Positions 55,901 to 64,000 of a stretch of 64,000 bases of DNA are shown here, one piece after another. The stretch spans positions 62,001 through 126,000 of the forward strand of contig JABSSL010000011.1 in NCBI GenBank assembly GCA_013214355.1, written 5' to 3'. The translations under genes were made by a program, and so were the position numbers. The notes under the pieces are model-generated. The model was not told the DNA's origin and searched no databases. It was given only the letters and a program-made list of their open reading frames with translations. Source of the DNA: Saprospiraceae bacterium. Lineage in GTDB: Bacteria > Bacteroidota > Bacteroidia > Chitinophagales > Saprospiraceae. The number at the start of each line of letters is the position of its first letter. Position 1 is the stretch's first letter.

Positions 55901-56035
55901 CCACTCTAACTGATTATATAGGCTGGGATCAAATACTGGCTTGGCGGGAGATTCTTGTCCCGAAATGCTATGAGGAAAAATACTTAGGGCAAAAATGAAT
56001 AGAAAGAAAGTGAAGAATGTAGTTGGCTTTTTCAT
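52916..56035 (-). CDS. Secreted BNR/VPS10-type beta-propeller protein
   Basis: 1,039 residues from the ATG at 56035 (a TTG at 56068 would add 11). Signal peptide (about 1-26), propeller repeats (LWKTVDGGTEWFPVT, VYKTTDGGKTWRHLG, VFRSTDGGNTWKKVL, HITRNGGKKWDDIT), then a beta-rich domain and a helical C-terminus. It is a clear paralogue of the 49691 product, aligned throughout. The pair is tail to tail, with a perfect hairpin between. Function unknown. Confidence 0.85.
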   Translation of the reverse strand: MKKPTTFFTFFLFIFALSIFPHSISGQESPAKPVFDPSLYNQLEWRNIGPKRGGRCLGVAGSPGRPDEYYFGATGGGLWKTVDGGTEWFPVTDGQVTSSSVGAVAVAETNPDIVYIGMGEVQLRGSITQGDGVYKTTDGGKTWRHLGLKETQAIARIRVHPTDPDIVYVAALGHPYGDNEERGVFRSTDGGNTWKKVLYVSDKAGAVDLIIDRTNPKVLYASTWQVYRKAWKMWGGGPDCRLFKSVDGGENWIDLTKNPGMPEGPIGKIGVTVSPADPMRVWAIVEANEGGVFRSDDGGWTWERTNSERKLRQRAFYYSRIYADPWDKDVVYCLNTGFYKSTDGGVNFDQTIRVPHGDNHDLWIDPNDPMRMINGNDGGGNVSINGGKTWTEQDFVTTQFYHVMTTSDVPYHVAGAQQDNSTLAMPSDGWGHMQARGHNKGWYYAVGGGESGWITQHPTNPDIFYAGSQGALLTRYDRSNGQIRDIQVYPRFFSGEPADALPERWQWTFPIMFAPQDPNIMYTCSQHVWKTTNDGQSWEKISPDLTYADPETLGKTGGIITMDMNGPEIYATVFALAPSYHDVNTIWAGSDDGKIHITRNGGKKWDDITPADLPKFSRVSIIDESRHRPGTLYIAANRYQVDDREPYVFKTHDYGKSWTKIINGVEPGHFARAIREDPVRQGLLFLATEHGVYVSFNDGKLWQSLQINLPDSPVRDLVVKDQDVVIGTHGRGFWILDDIAPLRQLTPELAKQDVILFEPADPVRGIYDLKVQYYLQQQVDTVKVEILESDGTVVNTFVGTEAKYKVDPNIPWWRRGGSSTPTTAKGLNNFTWDLRYPGATSFDGMIIWSARPTRGPKAPLGNYQVRLTAGDFSKAYPFELKIDPNLKGITAEHLQEQFDLASKIRDKTSVANNAVIRIREIKSAVEEGMKHSSVESLQAKAKDLLGQLSAIEEELYQVKNRSNQDPLNFPIKLNNRLASLRRSLENGDARPTDGAYQVFEELSKELDVQMAALKRVISTELPKVNELLSAEGLEEIGGE

Positions 56036-56114
56036 ACGATTGGATTGAAGATTCTGTTGATTCTTCAATATAATGCATGAGAGCGAAAAAGCCTAAAAAG
56101 AGAGGAAGATAGGG

Positions 56115-56175
56115 ATTGTAAGCTTAGACCTCAGGGGCTGACTCAAACTCAGCCCCTGAGGTCTAAGCTTACAAT
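56115..56175 (-). terminator. Perfect 27-bp hairpin after the amylase gene
   Basis: 56115-56141 pairs perfectly with 56149-56175 (27 bp; core GACCTCAGGGGCTGA) around a 7-nt loop. It starts 3 bp past the stop codon of the minus-strand amylase gene, as a terminator or mRNA 3' end protector would. Much longer than a typical terminator stem. Confidence 0.65.
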
Positions 56176-56178
56176 TTA

Positions 56179-58989
56179 TTAATGCACCATCCACTTCCTC
56201 ACCAAACTACCTTGTGGCGTGGTAAGTTTGATAAAGTAGAGTCCGCCTAGGCGGTTGGCTGGTAAATCCTGAATATGTTTTCCGCTAGGAAGCTGCTCTT
56301 CTGTCAAGGTTTGCAAGAGGCGGCCATCGGTAGCGTACACTTCAACTTTAACCCTGCTTGTTTCATTGAGAGAAAACTGCAGTTGAGCTGGGCCTTGACT
56401 AGGATTTGGGAAGATGGCTACCTCGCTTACCGGCAAGTTGACTTCCTCGTCGCTACTCAAGATATCTTGTGTAAATGCCAGTGGCTTAGACGTATACAAG
56501 CGATATTCGCCAGCTTCTAGCATGATAGGAGCACTCGTGTTGGTCACCATAATGCTATCACCTGTAGTGTAATCATACCACATACCCGTACTTTGGAAAT
56601 CGGGTGTAATGGAAGAACTAGTCACTCCAAAGTTACCCAGTACTACGGTGTTGAACTCAGCGTGATTGAGGTGAATACGTTTGTTAGAGCCCGCAACATC
56701 CAGGCTATAATCTGTAGTGTTGGTCACCGGATAATCGGTCTTGAAATGGATCAATCCTCTAGTGATTTCAAATAAGCGGCGACGATCTTCATCCTGGAAA
56801 TAATCCCAACGTACTGGCTTACGATCCAAACGACAGTTTTCACTTACTCCTCCTCCTTCACAATAATTGATGGAAAAGTCATAGCCTAACTCACCAAATT
56901 GCCACAGCATCTTTGGCCCCGGGATGGTATAAAAGAAGGCACTTACTAATTCTTGTCGACGTAAGGCTGTATTGAAGTCTTTTACACTGTAGCTTCCAGC
57001 CGAATTACCGAACTCCAGGTTTTTGTACATCAGGCGTTCCTCATCGTGACTCTCCATGTAGACCACGGCATGCGGAACTGACCAGCCACGATTGCCATAG
57101 TCTGCCCAGGACAAGTTGCTGGTATAGCCCATGCTGGCTTCATTGTAATCGTGGTTGAGGTTACCCCAAAGCATCATACCGTACTCTGCTAGTTCCTTTT
57201 CCTCGTTATTCGCACCTAGGTGCTCTAGAATTACGTAGGATTTATCATCAATGGCCCACATGAAATCTGCATAGTCCTTTAAGATGGCAATTCGTGAAGC
57301 ATCATAGGCGCTCCAAGCTCCGACGTCATCGATATTGTTCACCTGCGTAAAACCTTTGGATAGATCAAAGCGGAAACCATCTAGATGGTACTCTTCCAGC
57401 CAGTATTGCATCACTCTTTTCACAAAGGCTTTTGTGTATGAACTTTCATGGTTGAAGTCATAGCCCACGTTAAAGGGATGGGTGGCTTCTACGTTCAGCC
57501 ATGGGTTGTCAGCAGTAGGTCGGAAATTTTGGGCATCCCAGTAGAGCTGTGCGAAGGGGCTTTGACTAAAAGCATGATTATAGACCACGTCCACAATAAC
57601 AGCAATTCCTCTGGCATGGGCTTCATCTATAAAAGTCTTAAATGCTTCGGGCGTTCCATAGTATTTATCAAGCGCCATGTGAAAGGAGGGATTATACCCC
57701 CAGCTATTATTAGCTTCAAACTCATTGACCGGCATGAATTCGATGGCATTGATTCCTAGCTTCTCTAAATAATCGAGTGTATCTAGTAGGGTTTGATAAT
57801 CTCTTCTTCCAATGAAATCTCTCATCAGCAATTCGTAGACTACTAGCTCCCCATTGGCGGGTCGTTCATAGTCTCCATCCGTCCAGTTGAAGGCGGCTGG
57901 GGCCGTTTGGAATACGGTCACATTGCCGGAGGCTTGATCAGTAGGGTAGGCGGGGAGGTTTGGAAAAGTGGCCGCCGGAATATCTTTATCATGAAATGGA
58001 TCTAAGATTAATTCGCTGTAGGGGTCAGCTACAGTTAGGGAGCCATCTACCAGGTATTGATAGGTATAGGTTTCGTTGGGATCAAGCCCATCAATATCCA
58101 CCCAAAATGCATCCCCATTCGGAGTTTTAGTCATGAGATAATCCTCCGAAATCTTCCAATCATTGAAACTGCCAATTACAAATACATGGGATTTGCCAGG
58201 GGCGGTTAGTTGTAAGCGAACACTAGAATCGGAAAGTCGATTGAGTCCATCCTTAGTTCCATCCGGAGCACTGGCTTCCATGGCATTTGCATCGAGTAGG
58301 AAGTAGTTGAAGGAAGAGGTGTCACTATCGCTTGCGGTACTTGCAATAATGGATACTTCATGTAGTCCAACGGTATTTGGTACAATCGTGTGCGTGAGAC
58401 TGGTACCCATAGCTGAAGCTATTTCAGCACCATTGTCCAACAGTCGTAGATTAGCTTCCAAACTAGAAGCAGCTTCTACTTCTAGGCTCTCACCTGGACT
58501 AAGTATGATGTTTCCTTCAGCTGGTCGAACAAAGCTCGTGATCAGTTCGGCAGTGGACTCAAACACATCCACAAAAATATCAGAACCATCGGTGTCTCTT
58601 CCTACCATACTGCCGCTAGCATTTCGAAAAACAAAGGCCATTCTTAAGACCTGCTCTCCATCGGGCACCCCATAGTAATCCTTGATATTGTAGGAGATTT
58701 CATAGGTGTCTGTGGCGGTGCGAGTCATTAAAACAGCAGGATCAGTAGTGGCCCATTCACTTTTCACATATTTCCAGTCTGACGGGCTAGTGCTGGTGCT
58801 GGTAATTACGCCTGTATGGGCATAAACATCCCCAGTGAATCCTGCTAGCGCCCCATTTCCTTCATCAGCATGAAAAGTGACAGTGACCATTTGGTCAATA
58901 ACTGGGAAGGCTGGGTCTGTGGTGATGACTTGAGCAAAGACCCATTGTGTTAGACAAAGTGTAATACAGAGTAAAAAGCGTGATTTCAT
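56179..58989 (-). CDS. GH13 alpha-amylase family enzyme with T9SS sorting domain
   Basis: 936 residues: signal peptide (about 1-19), beta-sandwich modules (about 20-330), including a CBM48-like part (about 250-325, FVIGSFNDWKISEDYLM), then a GH13 catalytic barrel (about 375-750). The catalytic residues are Asp542 (GFRFDLSKG), Glu589 (VILEHLG) and Asp649 (ESHDEER); DVVYNHAF marks the first conserved region. The C-terminus (about 850-936, VAIFPNPSQGPAQLQFSL) is a T9SS type A sorting domain. It should break alpha-glucans at the cell surface. Part of a starch-use series with the genes upstream. Confidence 0.92.
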   Translation of the reverse strand: MKSRFLLCITLCLTQWVFAQVITTDPAFPVIDQMVTVTFHADEGNGALAGFTGDVYAHTGVITSTSTSPSDWKYVKSEWATTDPAVLMTRTATDTYEISYNIKDYYGVPDGEQVLRMAFVFRNASGSMVGRDTDGSDIFVDVFESTAELITSFVRPAEGNIILSPGESLEVEAASSLEANLRLLDNGAEIASAMGTSLTHTIVPNTVGLHEVSIIASTASDSDTSSFNYFLLDANAMEASAPDGTKDGLNRLSDSSVRLQLTAPGKSHVFVIGSFNDWKISEDYLMTKTPNGDAFWVDIDGLDPNETYTYQYLVDGSLTVADPYSELILDPFHDKDIPAATFPNLPAYPTDQASGNVTVFQTAPAAFNWTDGDYERPANGELVVYELLMRDFIGRRDYQTLLDTLDYLEKLGINAIEFMPVNEFEANNSWGYNPSFHMALDKYYGTPEAFKTFIDEAHARGIAVIVDVVYNHAFSQSPFAQLYWDAQNFRPTADNPWLNVEATHPFNVGYDFNHESSYTKAFVKRVMQYWLEEYHLDGFRFDLSKGFTQVNNIDDVGAWSAYDASRIAILKDYADFMWAIDDKSYVILEHLGANNEEKELAEYGMMLWGNLNHDYNEASMGYTSNLSWADYGNRGWSVPHAVVYMESHDEERLMYKNLEFGNSAGSYSVKDFNTALRRQELVSAFFYTIPGPKMLWQFGELGYDFSINYCEGGGVSENCRLDRKPVRWDYFQDEDRRRLFEITRGLIHFKTDYPVTNTTDYSLDVAGSNKRIHLNHAEFNTVVLGNFGVTSSSITPDFQSTGMWYDYTTGDSIMVTNTSAPIMLEAGEYRLYTSKPLAFTQDILSSDEEVNLPVSEVAIFPNPSQGPAQLQFSLNETSRVKVEVYATDGRLLQTLTEEQLPSGKHIQDLPANRLGGLYFIKLTTPQGSLVRKWMVH

Positions 58990-59065
58990 CTCTTGTTTTT
59001 TTGAGTTTAAGCGCGGAAAGAGTTTCCACAGGCTTTCAATACAATCTTTGTGTGTCTGTTTGGTG

Positions 59066-60793
59066 TTAGCGATTGAGTAGGAATTTTTGCAACAAAGAGT
59101 TGTCTCCCTGTCGAATTTCCAGGAAATATATACCGTTTAACCAAGTTGAAGGAATAGCCAGCTGAATCTGCTGAGTGGATAGTTGCTGAGGAAGTTCACT
59201 AGTAAATATTATTCTTCCAAGAGAGTCCCAGATTCTATAAGTAGATGACCCAGCTGTGTGTTGAAGATCTGCCGCAAAGGTAAGTGTTTCTTGTACCGGA
59301 TTGGGAAATATTTTTACACTAATTGCAGACAATTGCTCTTCTTTGACCGTATTGGTAATGGAAGTGGCTTCGATAATATGATAGTAAGTATCAATAGATA
59401 CCCCCGTATACACCTCTTGCTGACCACTGGGCCAGGCTACCACTAAACTGTCAATTATTGTTCTTTCCCCTAGACCAAAATGTAATTGCAAGCTGTTTTG
59501 AGAGGCATATCCTGTACCTGCCATCACCTGGTCGCAAAGCTGAAGATCCTGCGAAAACAGGCAAACTCTCGCTCCGATAGCATCTCGATTACTAAGCGTT
59601 CCCTCAAGCCCTAGATCAACCCAATGATGCTCATTGGTCGATTGATTCATCAGTAATTGATTACCATCCGTGGGGCCGCTATTGGCAATGATGATATCTA
59701 ACTTGCCGTCTCTATCTACATCTAAGCAGGCGGTTCCATATCCTCCTGCCGAACTATTTAATGGACTGTTAGAGCTACTTGCTTCAAAGGTTAAATTGCC
59801 TAGATTACGATACATCAAGTTGTCATAAAAATTCCCAAATACAGGGAAGTACGTTTCATTGGACACGTACAGATCCATCCATCCATCGTTGTCAAAATCC
59901 ATCCAGCTTGTACCCCATCCCATACCTAGATCATCTACTTGAGCGGAGGTGGAAAGATCTGTAAAAGTCCCATTTTGATTGTTGAGGTAAAGGGTGTTTT
60001 CATACAAATTGGTAATGTACAGATCTAGGTAGCCGTCATTATTGAAATCGGCCGCATCTACACCCATACCTTGCCCCACATAATTTACACCAGCTGCCTC
60101 GGACACATCGGTAAATTGACCCTTTCCATCGTTTTGGTAGAGTATATTAGCTTGGTCGCCATCATGGGAGAGGTATAGATCTAGGTCGCCAACGTTTACA
60201 TAATCAAAGAACACGGCACCCATATTCAATTGCGTATCGCTGGTCCCAGAAGGAATCGTCACATCTACGAAGGTGCCATCTCCTTGATTGAGATATAAGG
60301 CATTTTCAGTGCCCAGATTAGCCCAGTAGATATCGAGCCAGCTATCATTGTTTACATCAGCGAGTAGAACCGATTGGACCTTCCCACTATTGCTTACACC
60401 ACTGATCTCCGTAATATCCGTGAAGGTGCCATCTCCGTTATTGCGAAATATTTGACTTGGGACATCGCGATTGCCCAAGACCAGATCTGCCCAACCATCA
60501 TTGTCCAAGTCTCCCCATACAGCAGCACCTGAATCCAATTCTACGTCTATTCCTGCTTCTTCACTGATATCGGAAAAAGTGCCATCGCCATTGTTGCGAT
60601 ACAATATGTTGGACTTATCGATACGCGTGAAGTATAGATCTTCCCAGCCATCATTGTTGTAATCGACCACCGCCACACCACGGTTGAAACCAACATTATT
60701 TATGCCAGCCTCCGAAGATTTATCGATATAGGCAGTCTGGCTATAAAGCATAGGGCTAAGAAAAAGTAGGGTCGAGTAAAGCGTCCATTTCAT
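59066..60793 (-). CDS. CRTAC1-like FG-GAP/VCBS protein with ASPIC/UnbV and T9SS domains
   Basis: 575 residues from the ATG at 60793. Signal peptide (about 1-18), then repeated FG-GAP/VCBS units with calcium-binding loops (VDYNNDGWEDLYFTR, GDLDNDGWADLVLGN, ADFNNDGYLDLYITN, MDFDNDGWMDLYVSN) forming a beta-propeller. An ASPIC/UnbV domain follows (about 395-465, DAIGARVCLF, then LVVAWPSGQ) and the end (about 490-575, KIFPNPVQETLTFAAD) is a T9SS sorting domain. It should be a surface adhesin or carbohydrate-binding protein. It lies between two amylase genes. Confidence 0.9.
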   Translation of the reverse strand: MKWTLYSTLLFLSPMLYSQTAYIDKSSEAGINNVGFNRGVAVVDYNNDGWEDLYFTRIDKSNILYRNNGDGTFSDISEEAGIDVELDSGAAVWGDLDNDGWADLVLGNRDVPSQIFRNNGDGTFTDITEISGVSNSGKVQSVLLADVNNDSWLDIYWANLGTENALYLNQGDGTFVDVTIPSGTSDTQLNMGAVFFDYVNVGDLDLYLSHDGDQANILYQNDGKGQFTDVSEAAGVNYVGQGMGVDAADFNNDGYLDLYITNLYENTLYLNNQNGTFTDLSTSAQVDDLGMGWGTSWMDFDNDGWMDLYVSNETYFPVFGNFYDNLMYRNLGNLTFEASSSNSPLNSSAGGYGTACLDVDRDGKLDIIIANSGPTDGNQLLMNQSTNEHHWVDLGLEGTLSNRDAIGARVCLFSQDLQLCDQVMAGTGYASQNSLQLHFGLGERTIIDSLVVAWPSGQQEVYTGVSIDTYYHIIEATSITNTVKEEQLSAISVKIFPNPVQETLTFAADLQHTAGSSTYRIWDSLGRIIFTSELPQQLSTQQIQLAIPSTWLNGIYFLEIRQGDNSLLQKFLLNR

Positions 60794-60822
60794 AGGCAAA
60801 GTGATTTTTGCTTAGCTGCTTT

Positions 60823-60867
60823 TTAGCTATACTTCCGAAGTCTTTAAGACTTCGGAAGTATAGCTAA
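60823..60867 (-). terminator. Perfect 21-bp palindromic hairpin
   Basis: 60823-60843 pairs perfectly with 60847-60867 (core ACTTCCGAAGTCT) with a 3-nt loop. It starts directly after the stop codon of the minus-strand GH13 lipoprotein gene (60868). Same style as the hairpins at 52864 and 56115. Confidence 0.65.
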
Positions 60868-62775
60868 TCAGTTAATTTTTCGTAGAGCCACCCCTTGTAG
60901 CCCTCCTAATTCGACGGTGAGCTTCTCACCCTCTTGTGTTAGTGTACTTTTAGATGTTTCTAAAAGAAGTTCAAAAGATCCTTCTTCCTTAAGTTCTATC
61001 GCTTGTGATGATTCAGAACGGTTGAATATCACGATCACTTCGGCAGCTTCATTACTGCGTTTATAAGCCAGAGTCATCGCTTCATCATCAGCTAGAACAA
61101 AGTCCAAGGCTCCGTCCACCAAGACGGGATTAGAAGTTCGCATACTGGCTAAGGCTTTGTAGAAGCTAAGTAAGTCTTTATTGATCTTGACCTCATCCAC
61201 TGGTCGCTCCTTTTCTTCCAGGTAATTGGCCTTCTCGGTCTGATAAGTAATATCATCCCACCACATGGGTTTGCGACAATCTGGATCATCGGCTCCCCAC
61301 ATTCCTACCTCATCTCCATTCCAAACCTGTGGTGCGCCAATAAAAGTAAACTGATTTAGTAGTAGAAGCTTTTGTTCGTTTAGGGTTTTTTCATCCGGTT
61401 TATGGATCATATAGGCTGGATCGTCGTTAGGCTTAGCTTTATACTTATTCATATTTTTATTGAACAAGGAGGTAGAAAGTCTCGGGGTATCATGACTCGC
61501 TGATACGTTCATCATTGCATACAATTTGTCTTCATTGATGCCCTTATTTATTCGGTCGATACCCGCTACGAACTCGCTGGGCTTTAGGACTGGCTTTGCT
61601 TGTGCAAAAAAACCTCTAGCTATACGATACCATCGATAATTCATGATGGCATCGAACTGATCTCCAGCGACAAAAGGACGCGGATCCATGAAGCTATCTG
61701 GCCAATGCTGCCACCAGATCTCTCCCACTAAGTAAGCGTCAGGGTTTACCTCTCTGATTTCCTTACGATAGTCTCTCCAGAAACCCTGAGGTACTTCTCC
61801 GGCCACATCCAATCGAAACCCATCCACACCATCATTGGGATCCCCATCACCATTTGGATCCAACCACCGGCGAGAAACTGCATAGATGTATTCTTTTAAG
61901 CTAGGTGATCCTAAATTGCCCTCAAAAGGCATTTCCTCATCATCTTCCGGGATAATGGCTTTATTTACTACGGCTAGGGTTTTCGTACCGGCCCAGCCTT
62001 CAAATTCAAATTCATCTTCTGGTGTATCCGGGTCGTCTAGAGAAAGGATATTGAACCAATCTCTGTAGGGAGAGTCATCTCCATTTTCTTTGATGTCCTT
62101 TAGGGCAAAGAATTCGGTGCCGGTGTGGTTCCAGGAATAGTCCAGGATTACCCGCATGTTCCTAGCTTTTAAGGCCTTGACCACTTCCCAAAACAGAGAA
62201 TCAGCTGTGGTCCATTTCCAAGTGGTAGGGTCTATGGGAATTTCACTGGCTATAATCTCCATATCGCGATCTGGATTGGGACCAAAATTGCGATCTATGT
62301 GTCGGTAGTTCCGGGCATCGTATTTATGCAAGGACGGAGAATCATTCAAGGGATTGAAATATACAGCATTAACCCCTAAAGATTGGATATAGTCTATTTT
62401 ATCCAGCACGCCTTGCAAGTCTCCACCAAAGCGTCTGGCTTGAGTAGCTGGATAGAAACCCTCCACGGTAAGATCTTTTTGCCATTCTTCCCGAGCATAC
62501 CAATCATGTCCCCAGTCTGTAACAGACCAACTTTCTGGAATAAAACCAGGGTAAGCCCCTTCCATATCTTTCGGTCTTGGGTCATTGGAGGGATCGCCAT
62601 TGCGGAATCGCTCCACAAAGATTTGGTACCAGATGGCATCTTTGCTCCAGCTTGGTGCTTCTTCGAATGCCGTGGTAGAAACGGGAGGGGTTGTGGGCGA
62701 GTCCTTAGAGGTTTCTGTTGAACAAGATACCCAAAATAGGCCCAGGCATAGACTGAGTTGGTAAAGCTTTTTCAT
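60868..62775 (-). CDS. GH13 amylase-family lipoprotein
   Basis: 635 residues with a lipobox WVSC (cysteine about 18), so it is probably a membrane lipoprotein. The GH13 barrel has GVNAVYFNPLND, DYSWNHTG, GFRLDVAGEV (Asp323, nucleophile), LVGEIWW (Glu352) and SASHDTPR (Asp429). The lead-in (SWSKDAIWYQIFVERFRNGD) is that of cyclomaltodextrinase/neopullulanase-like enzymes. It likely trims maltooligosaccharides in the periplasm. It follows the SusE-like gene and precedes the FG-GAP gene in one series. Confidence 0.92.
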   Translation of the reverse strand: MKKLYQLSLCLGLFWVSCSTETSKDSPTTPPVSTTAFEEAPSWSKDAIWYQIFVERFRNGDPSNDPRPKDMEGAYPGFIPESWSVTDWGHDWYAREEWQKDLTVEGFYPATQARRFGGDLQGVLDKIDYIQSLGVNAVYFNPLNDSPSLHKYDARNYRHIDRNFGPNPDRDMEIIASEIPIDPTTWKWTTADSLFWEVVKALKARNMRVILDYSWNHTGTEFFALKDIKENGDDSPYRDWFNILSLDDPDTPEDEFEFEGWAGTKTLAVVNKAIIPEDDEEMPFEGNLGSPSLKEYIYAVSRRWLDPNGDGDPNDGVDGFRLDVAGEVPQGFWRDYRKEIREVNPDAYLVGEIWWQHWPDSFMDPRPFVAGDQFDAIMNYRWYRIARGFFAQAKPVLKPSEFVAGIDRINKGINEDKLYAMMNVSASHDTPRLSTSLFNKNMNKYKAKPNDDPAYMIHKPDEKTLNEQKLLLLNQFTFIGAPQVWNGDEVGMWGADDPDCRKPMWWDDITYQTEKANYLEEKERPVDEVKINKDLLSFYKALASMRTSNPVLVDGALDFVLADDEAMTLAYKRSNEAAEVIVIFNRSESSQAIELKEEGSFELLLETSKSTLTQEGEKLTVELGGLQGVALRKIN

Positions 62776-62906
62776 GACTAGAAGGTTACTGACGCCTTAT
62801 CGTAGCCGGAAAACAATTCGCGGCTAGTACGCAATCAAGAAAGGTGGTTGGGAATAGCTCTTTGTAGAAGAGAATGCTACCCGTAGGTTGGTTTTTGGGC
62901 AAAGAA

Positions 62907-63002
62907 AGGAGGTTGTGCAATAGTAATCTCAGTATAAAACTGAAGGGCATTACCCTTTACACAACCTCCTGGAAGCAGCGTGGCTGGGAACATTCCCGCC
63001 AC
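62907..63002 (-). terminator. Two-part hairpin structure after the SusE-like gene
   Basis: AGGAGGTTGTG (62907-62917) pairs with CACAACCTCCT (62960-62970) and encloses two small stems (TCAGT/ACTGA and AAGGG/CCCTT), a three-way junction. A second stem, GTGGC-T-GGGAA / TTCCC-GCCAC, lies at 62980-63002, nearer the stop codon at 63028. On the minus strand the first stem is followed by TTTCTTTG. Terminator or processed 3' end. Confidence 0.5.
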
Positions 63003-63027
63003 CCTTAACAAGGTTCAACGCAGATCA

Positions 63028-64000
63028 CTAGTTTTTAGTAATCTTGTAAGTATAATCAGCTACGTTGATAATCAATTCAATGGTATAGTTGCCATCTTCA
63101 TCGAGGATGATATTATCACCTCCATATTCCAAAGAACCATTAGCGTTCGTGTCTCCGAAATTAATTGCCCAATCATCATTGGCACGGAACTTAATCTCTC
63201 CGGCCACCAGATCAAGCGTGATCTCAGGATTGCCGGTATCGATATTAATGGTCATATCAGTATCACTGTCCCATCCTCCTGGAGTAGAGGAACCAATTAG
63301 TCCCCAGTTAGTCGGTTCAGCGGTGTGGGTAAGGTTATTTAGATTGACACTCAGGCGATAAATGCCTGCTACGCCAGCTACCATGTTATCTGAACCCGCT
63401 TCCAATGTACCATCTGCTCCTGTATCTCCATAATTGACATCCCAACTTGGTCCATCGGTGAATTTGTACTCGGCATTGTCAACTGGGAAGAACATGAAAC
63501 CTTCAAAGTTTCCGTCGCTCAGACGTGAAAAGATCACTGTGTTTTCATTAGCAGGATCCCATCCTTGGTGACTACCGGGTACTTGCAATCTAGGGTAGAT
63601 TACAACAGCCTTATAAGGTGTCACAGACATACCTACTGGCTGAGAGATTAGGGCATCCACCTTATCGCTAACAGTGGCCACTACTCGAATTTCTACATCA
63701 GTCGCCACATTATCCGGATAACCAGCCGCCAACAAGATACCATTCAATTTACCAACTGTGATATCGTCTACGGATAAGCCATTAGTGAGGCCTAGTGAAA
63801 TCGCCGAGCCAAAATTATTGCCTACTCGGTCCATCTGTAAATCATAATCGATACCCGCATCATAGCCGAAGTCGGCACCGGTCCAAGCAAAGGAAGTTAA
63901 AATATTGGCCTCATCGTCTTCAACAAGGACAAAGCTATTGCCGGCGGATGGTGAAGTAATGGTTGGTGCCTCACCTAATTTCAGAAAGGGTCCAACTTCG
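63028..64000 (-). CDS. SusE/SusF-like starch-binding outer membrane protein (partial)
   Basis: 323 residues are visible; the frame stays open to the window end, so the start lies beyond it. The visible front (GEAPTITSPSAGNSFVLV, then ILTSFAWTGADFGYDAGIDY) matches the N-terminal SusE domain, and two related C-terminal carbohydrate-binding repeats follow, each with a YGDTGADGTLEAGSDN or FGDTNANGSLEYGGDN loop. These bind starch at the cell surface beside SusC/SusD-type transporters, which should lie just outside the window. It begins the starch-use series. Confidence 0.87.
   Translation of the reverse strand, partial: EVGPFLKLGEAPTITSPSAGNSFVLVEDDEANILTSFAWTGADFGYDAGIDYDLQMDRVGNNFGSAISLGLTNGLSVDDITVGKLNGILLAAGYPDNVATDVEIRVVATVSDKVDALISQPVGMSVTPYKAVVIYPRLQVPGSHQGWDPANENTVIFSRLSDGNFEGFMFFPVDNAEYKFTDGPSWDVNYGDTGADGTLEAGSDNMVAGVAGIYRLSVNLNNLTHTAEPTNWGLIGSSTPGGWDSDTDMTINIDTGNPEITLDLVAGEIKFRANDDWAINFGDTNANGSLEYGGDNIILDEDGNYTIELIINVADYTYKITKN

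Noticed and set aside
1-64000. tRNA, rRNA, CRISPR array, transposase or integrase genes
   Set aside because: I looked for cloverleaf signatures, regular direct repeats with spacers, and typical transposase residues and found none, though a few short hairpins could be mistaken for tRNA stems.

Overview
The window looks like chromosome from a Bacteroidota bacterium, most likely a saprospire-type (Lewinella/Saprospira-like) organism. Many genes encode Sec signal peptides or lipoboxes. Four proteins end in recognisable type IX secretion (T9SS) C-terminal sorting domains and a fifth (the sulfatase) in a probable one. There is a SusE/F-like starch-binding protein, a TAnnTTTG promoter box, and very large secreted repeat proteins. 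No tRNA, rRNA, transposase, integrase or CRISPR array was seen. The genus-level guess is inference.

Layout. 0.1-3.8 kb: a minus-strand group of biotin carboxyl carrier protein, a small membrane protein, AtpZ-like and bactofilin genes, then an HTTM membrane protein. 3.9-6.1 kb: three ordinary plus-strand genes (small secreted protein, fatty acid hydroxylase, secreted protein). 6.2-38.1 kb: an accessory region dominated by regulators and clan-CD (caspase-like) proteases. It holds two sigma factor / transmembrane TPR anti-sigma-like modules, two exported TPR-CHAT proteases, a redoxin plus copper monooxygenase pair, a CHASE2 sensor, two FecR-like secreted proteins flanking an M48-like metalloprotease, one truncated WD40 protein and two exported WD40-caspase proteins of about 1,130 residues. 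38.4-48.4 kb: mixed housekeeping and accessory genes (GNAT, NTF2-like, FtsX-type ABC permease with a tandem operator, Crp/Fnr regulator, DUF1330, sulfatase, amidohydrolase-NTF2 fusion, GGCT). 48.4-49.7 kb: 1.3 kb without a convincing gene. 49.7-56.0 kb: two convergent paralogous BNR/VPS10-type secreted proteins. 56.2-64 kb: a minus-strand starch-use series of SusE-like protein (cut by the window end), GH13 lipoprotein, CRTAC1-like FG-GAP protein and a T9SS-sorted GH13 amylase.

How it may work together. The 6-38 kb block repeats one theme: a sigma factor, a single-pass membrane protein with an N-terminal anti-sigma-like region and periplasmic TPRs, and an exported CHAT protease. It then adds exported WD40-caspases, a periplasm-facing CHASE2 protein, FecR-like proteins and a zinc protease. 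Almost every protein except the sigma factors is predicted to be exported or membrane-bound. This would fit an envelope-sensing circuit linking periplasmic clan-CD proteolysis to transcription. That linkage is inference; the genes and motifs are directly visible.

Gene decay and non-coding structure. Three loci in the accessory block look damaged: a gene split by one in-frame TAA (22810-24342), an FN3 protein lacking its 5' part (21741-22715), and two convergent genes that overlap and are both short relative to paralogues (around 29.7 kb). Non-coding signals include a 114-bp repeat with inverted ends present three times, a nested-helix leader before a lipoprotein gene, a tandem GTTC-N6-GAAC operator, and unusually long perfect hairpins at gene ends from 52.8 to 60.9 kb.
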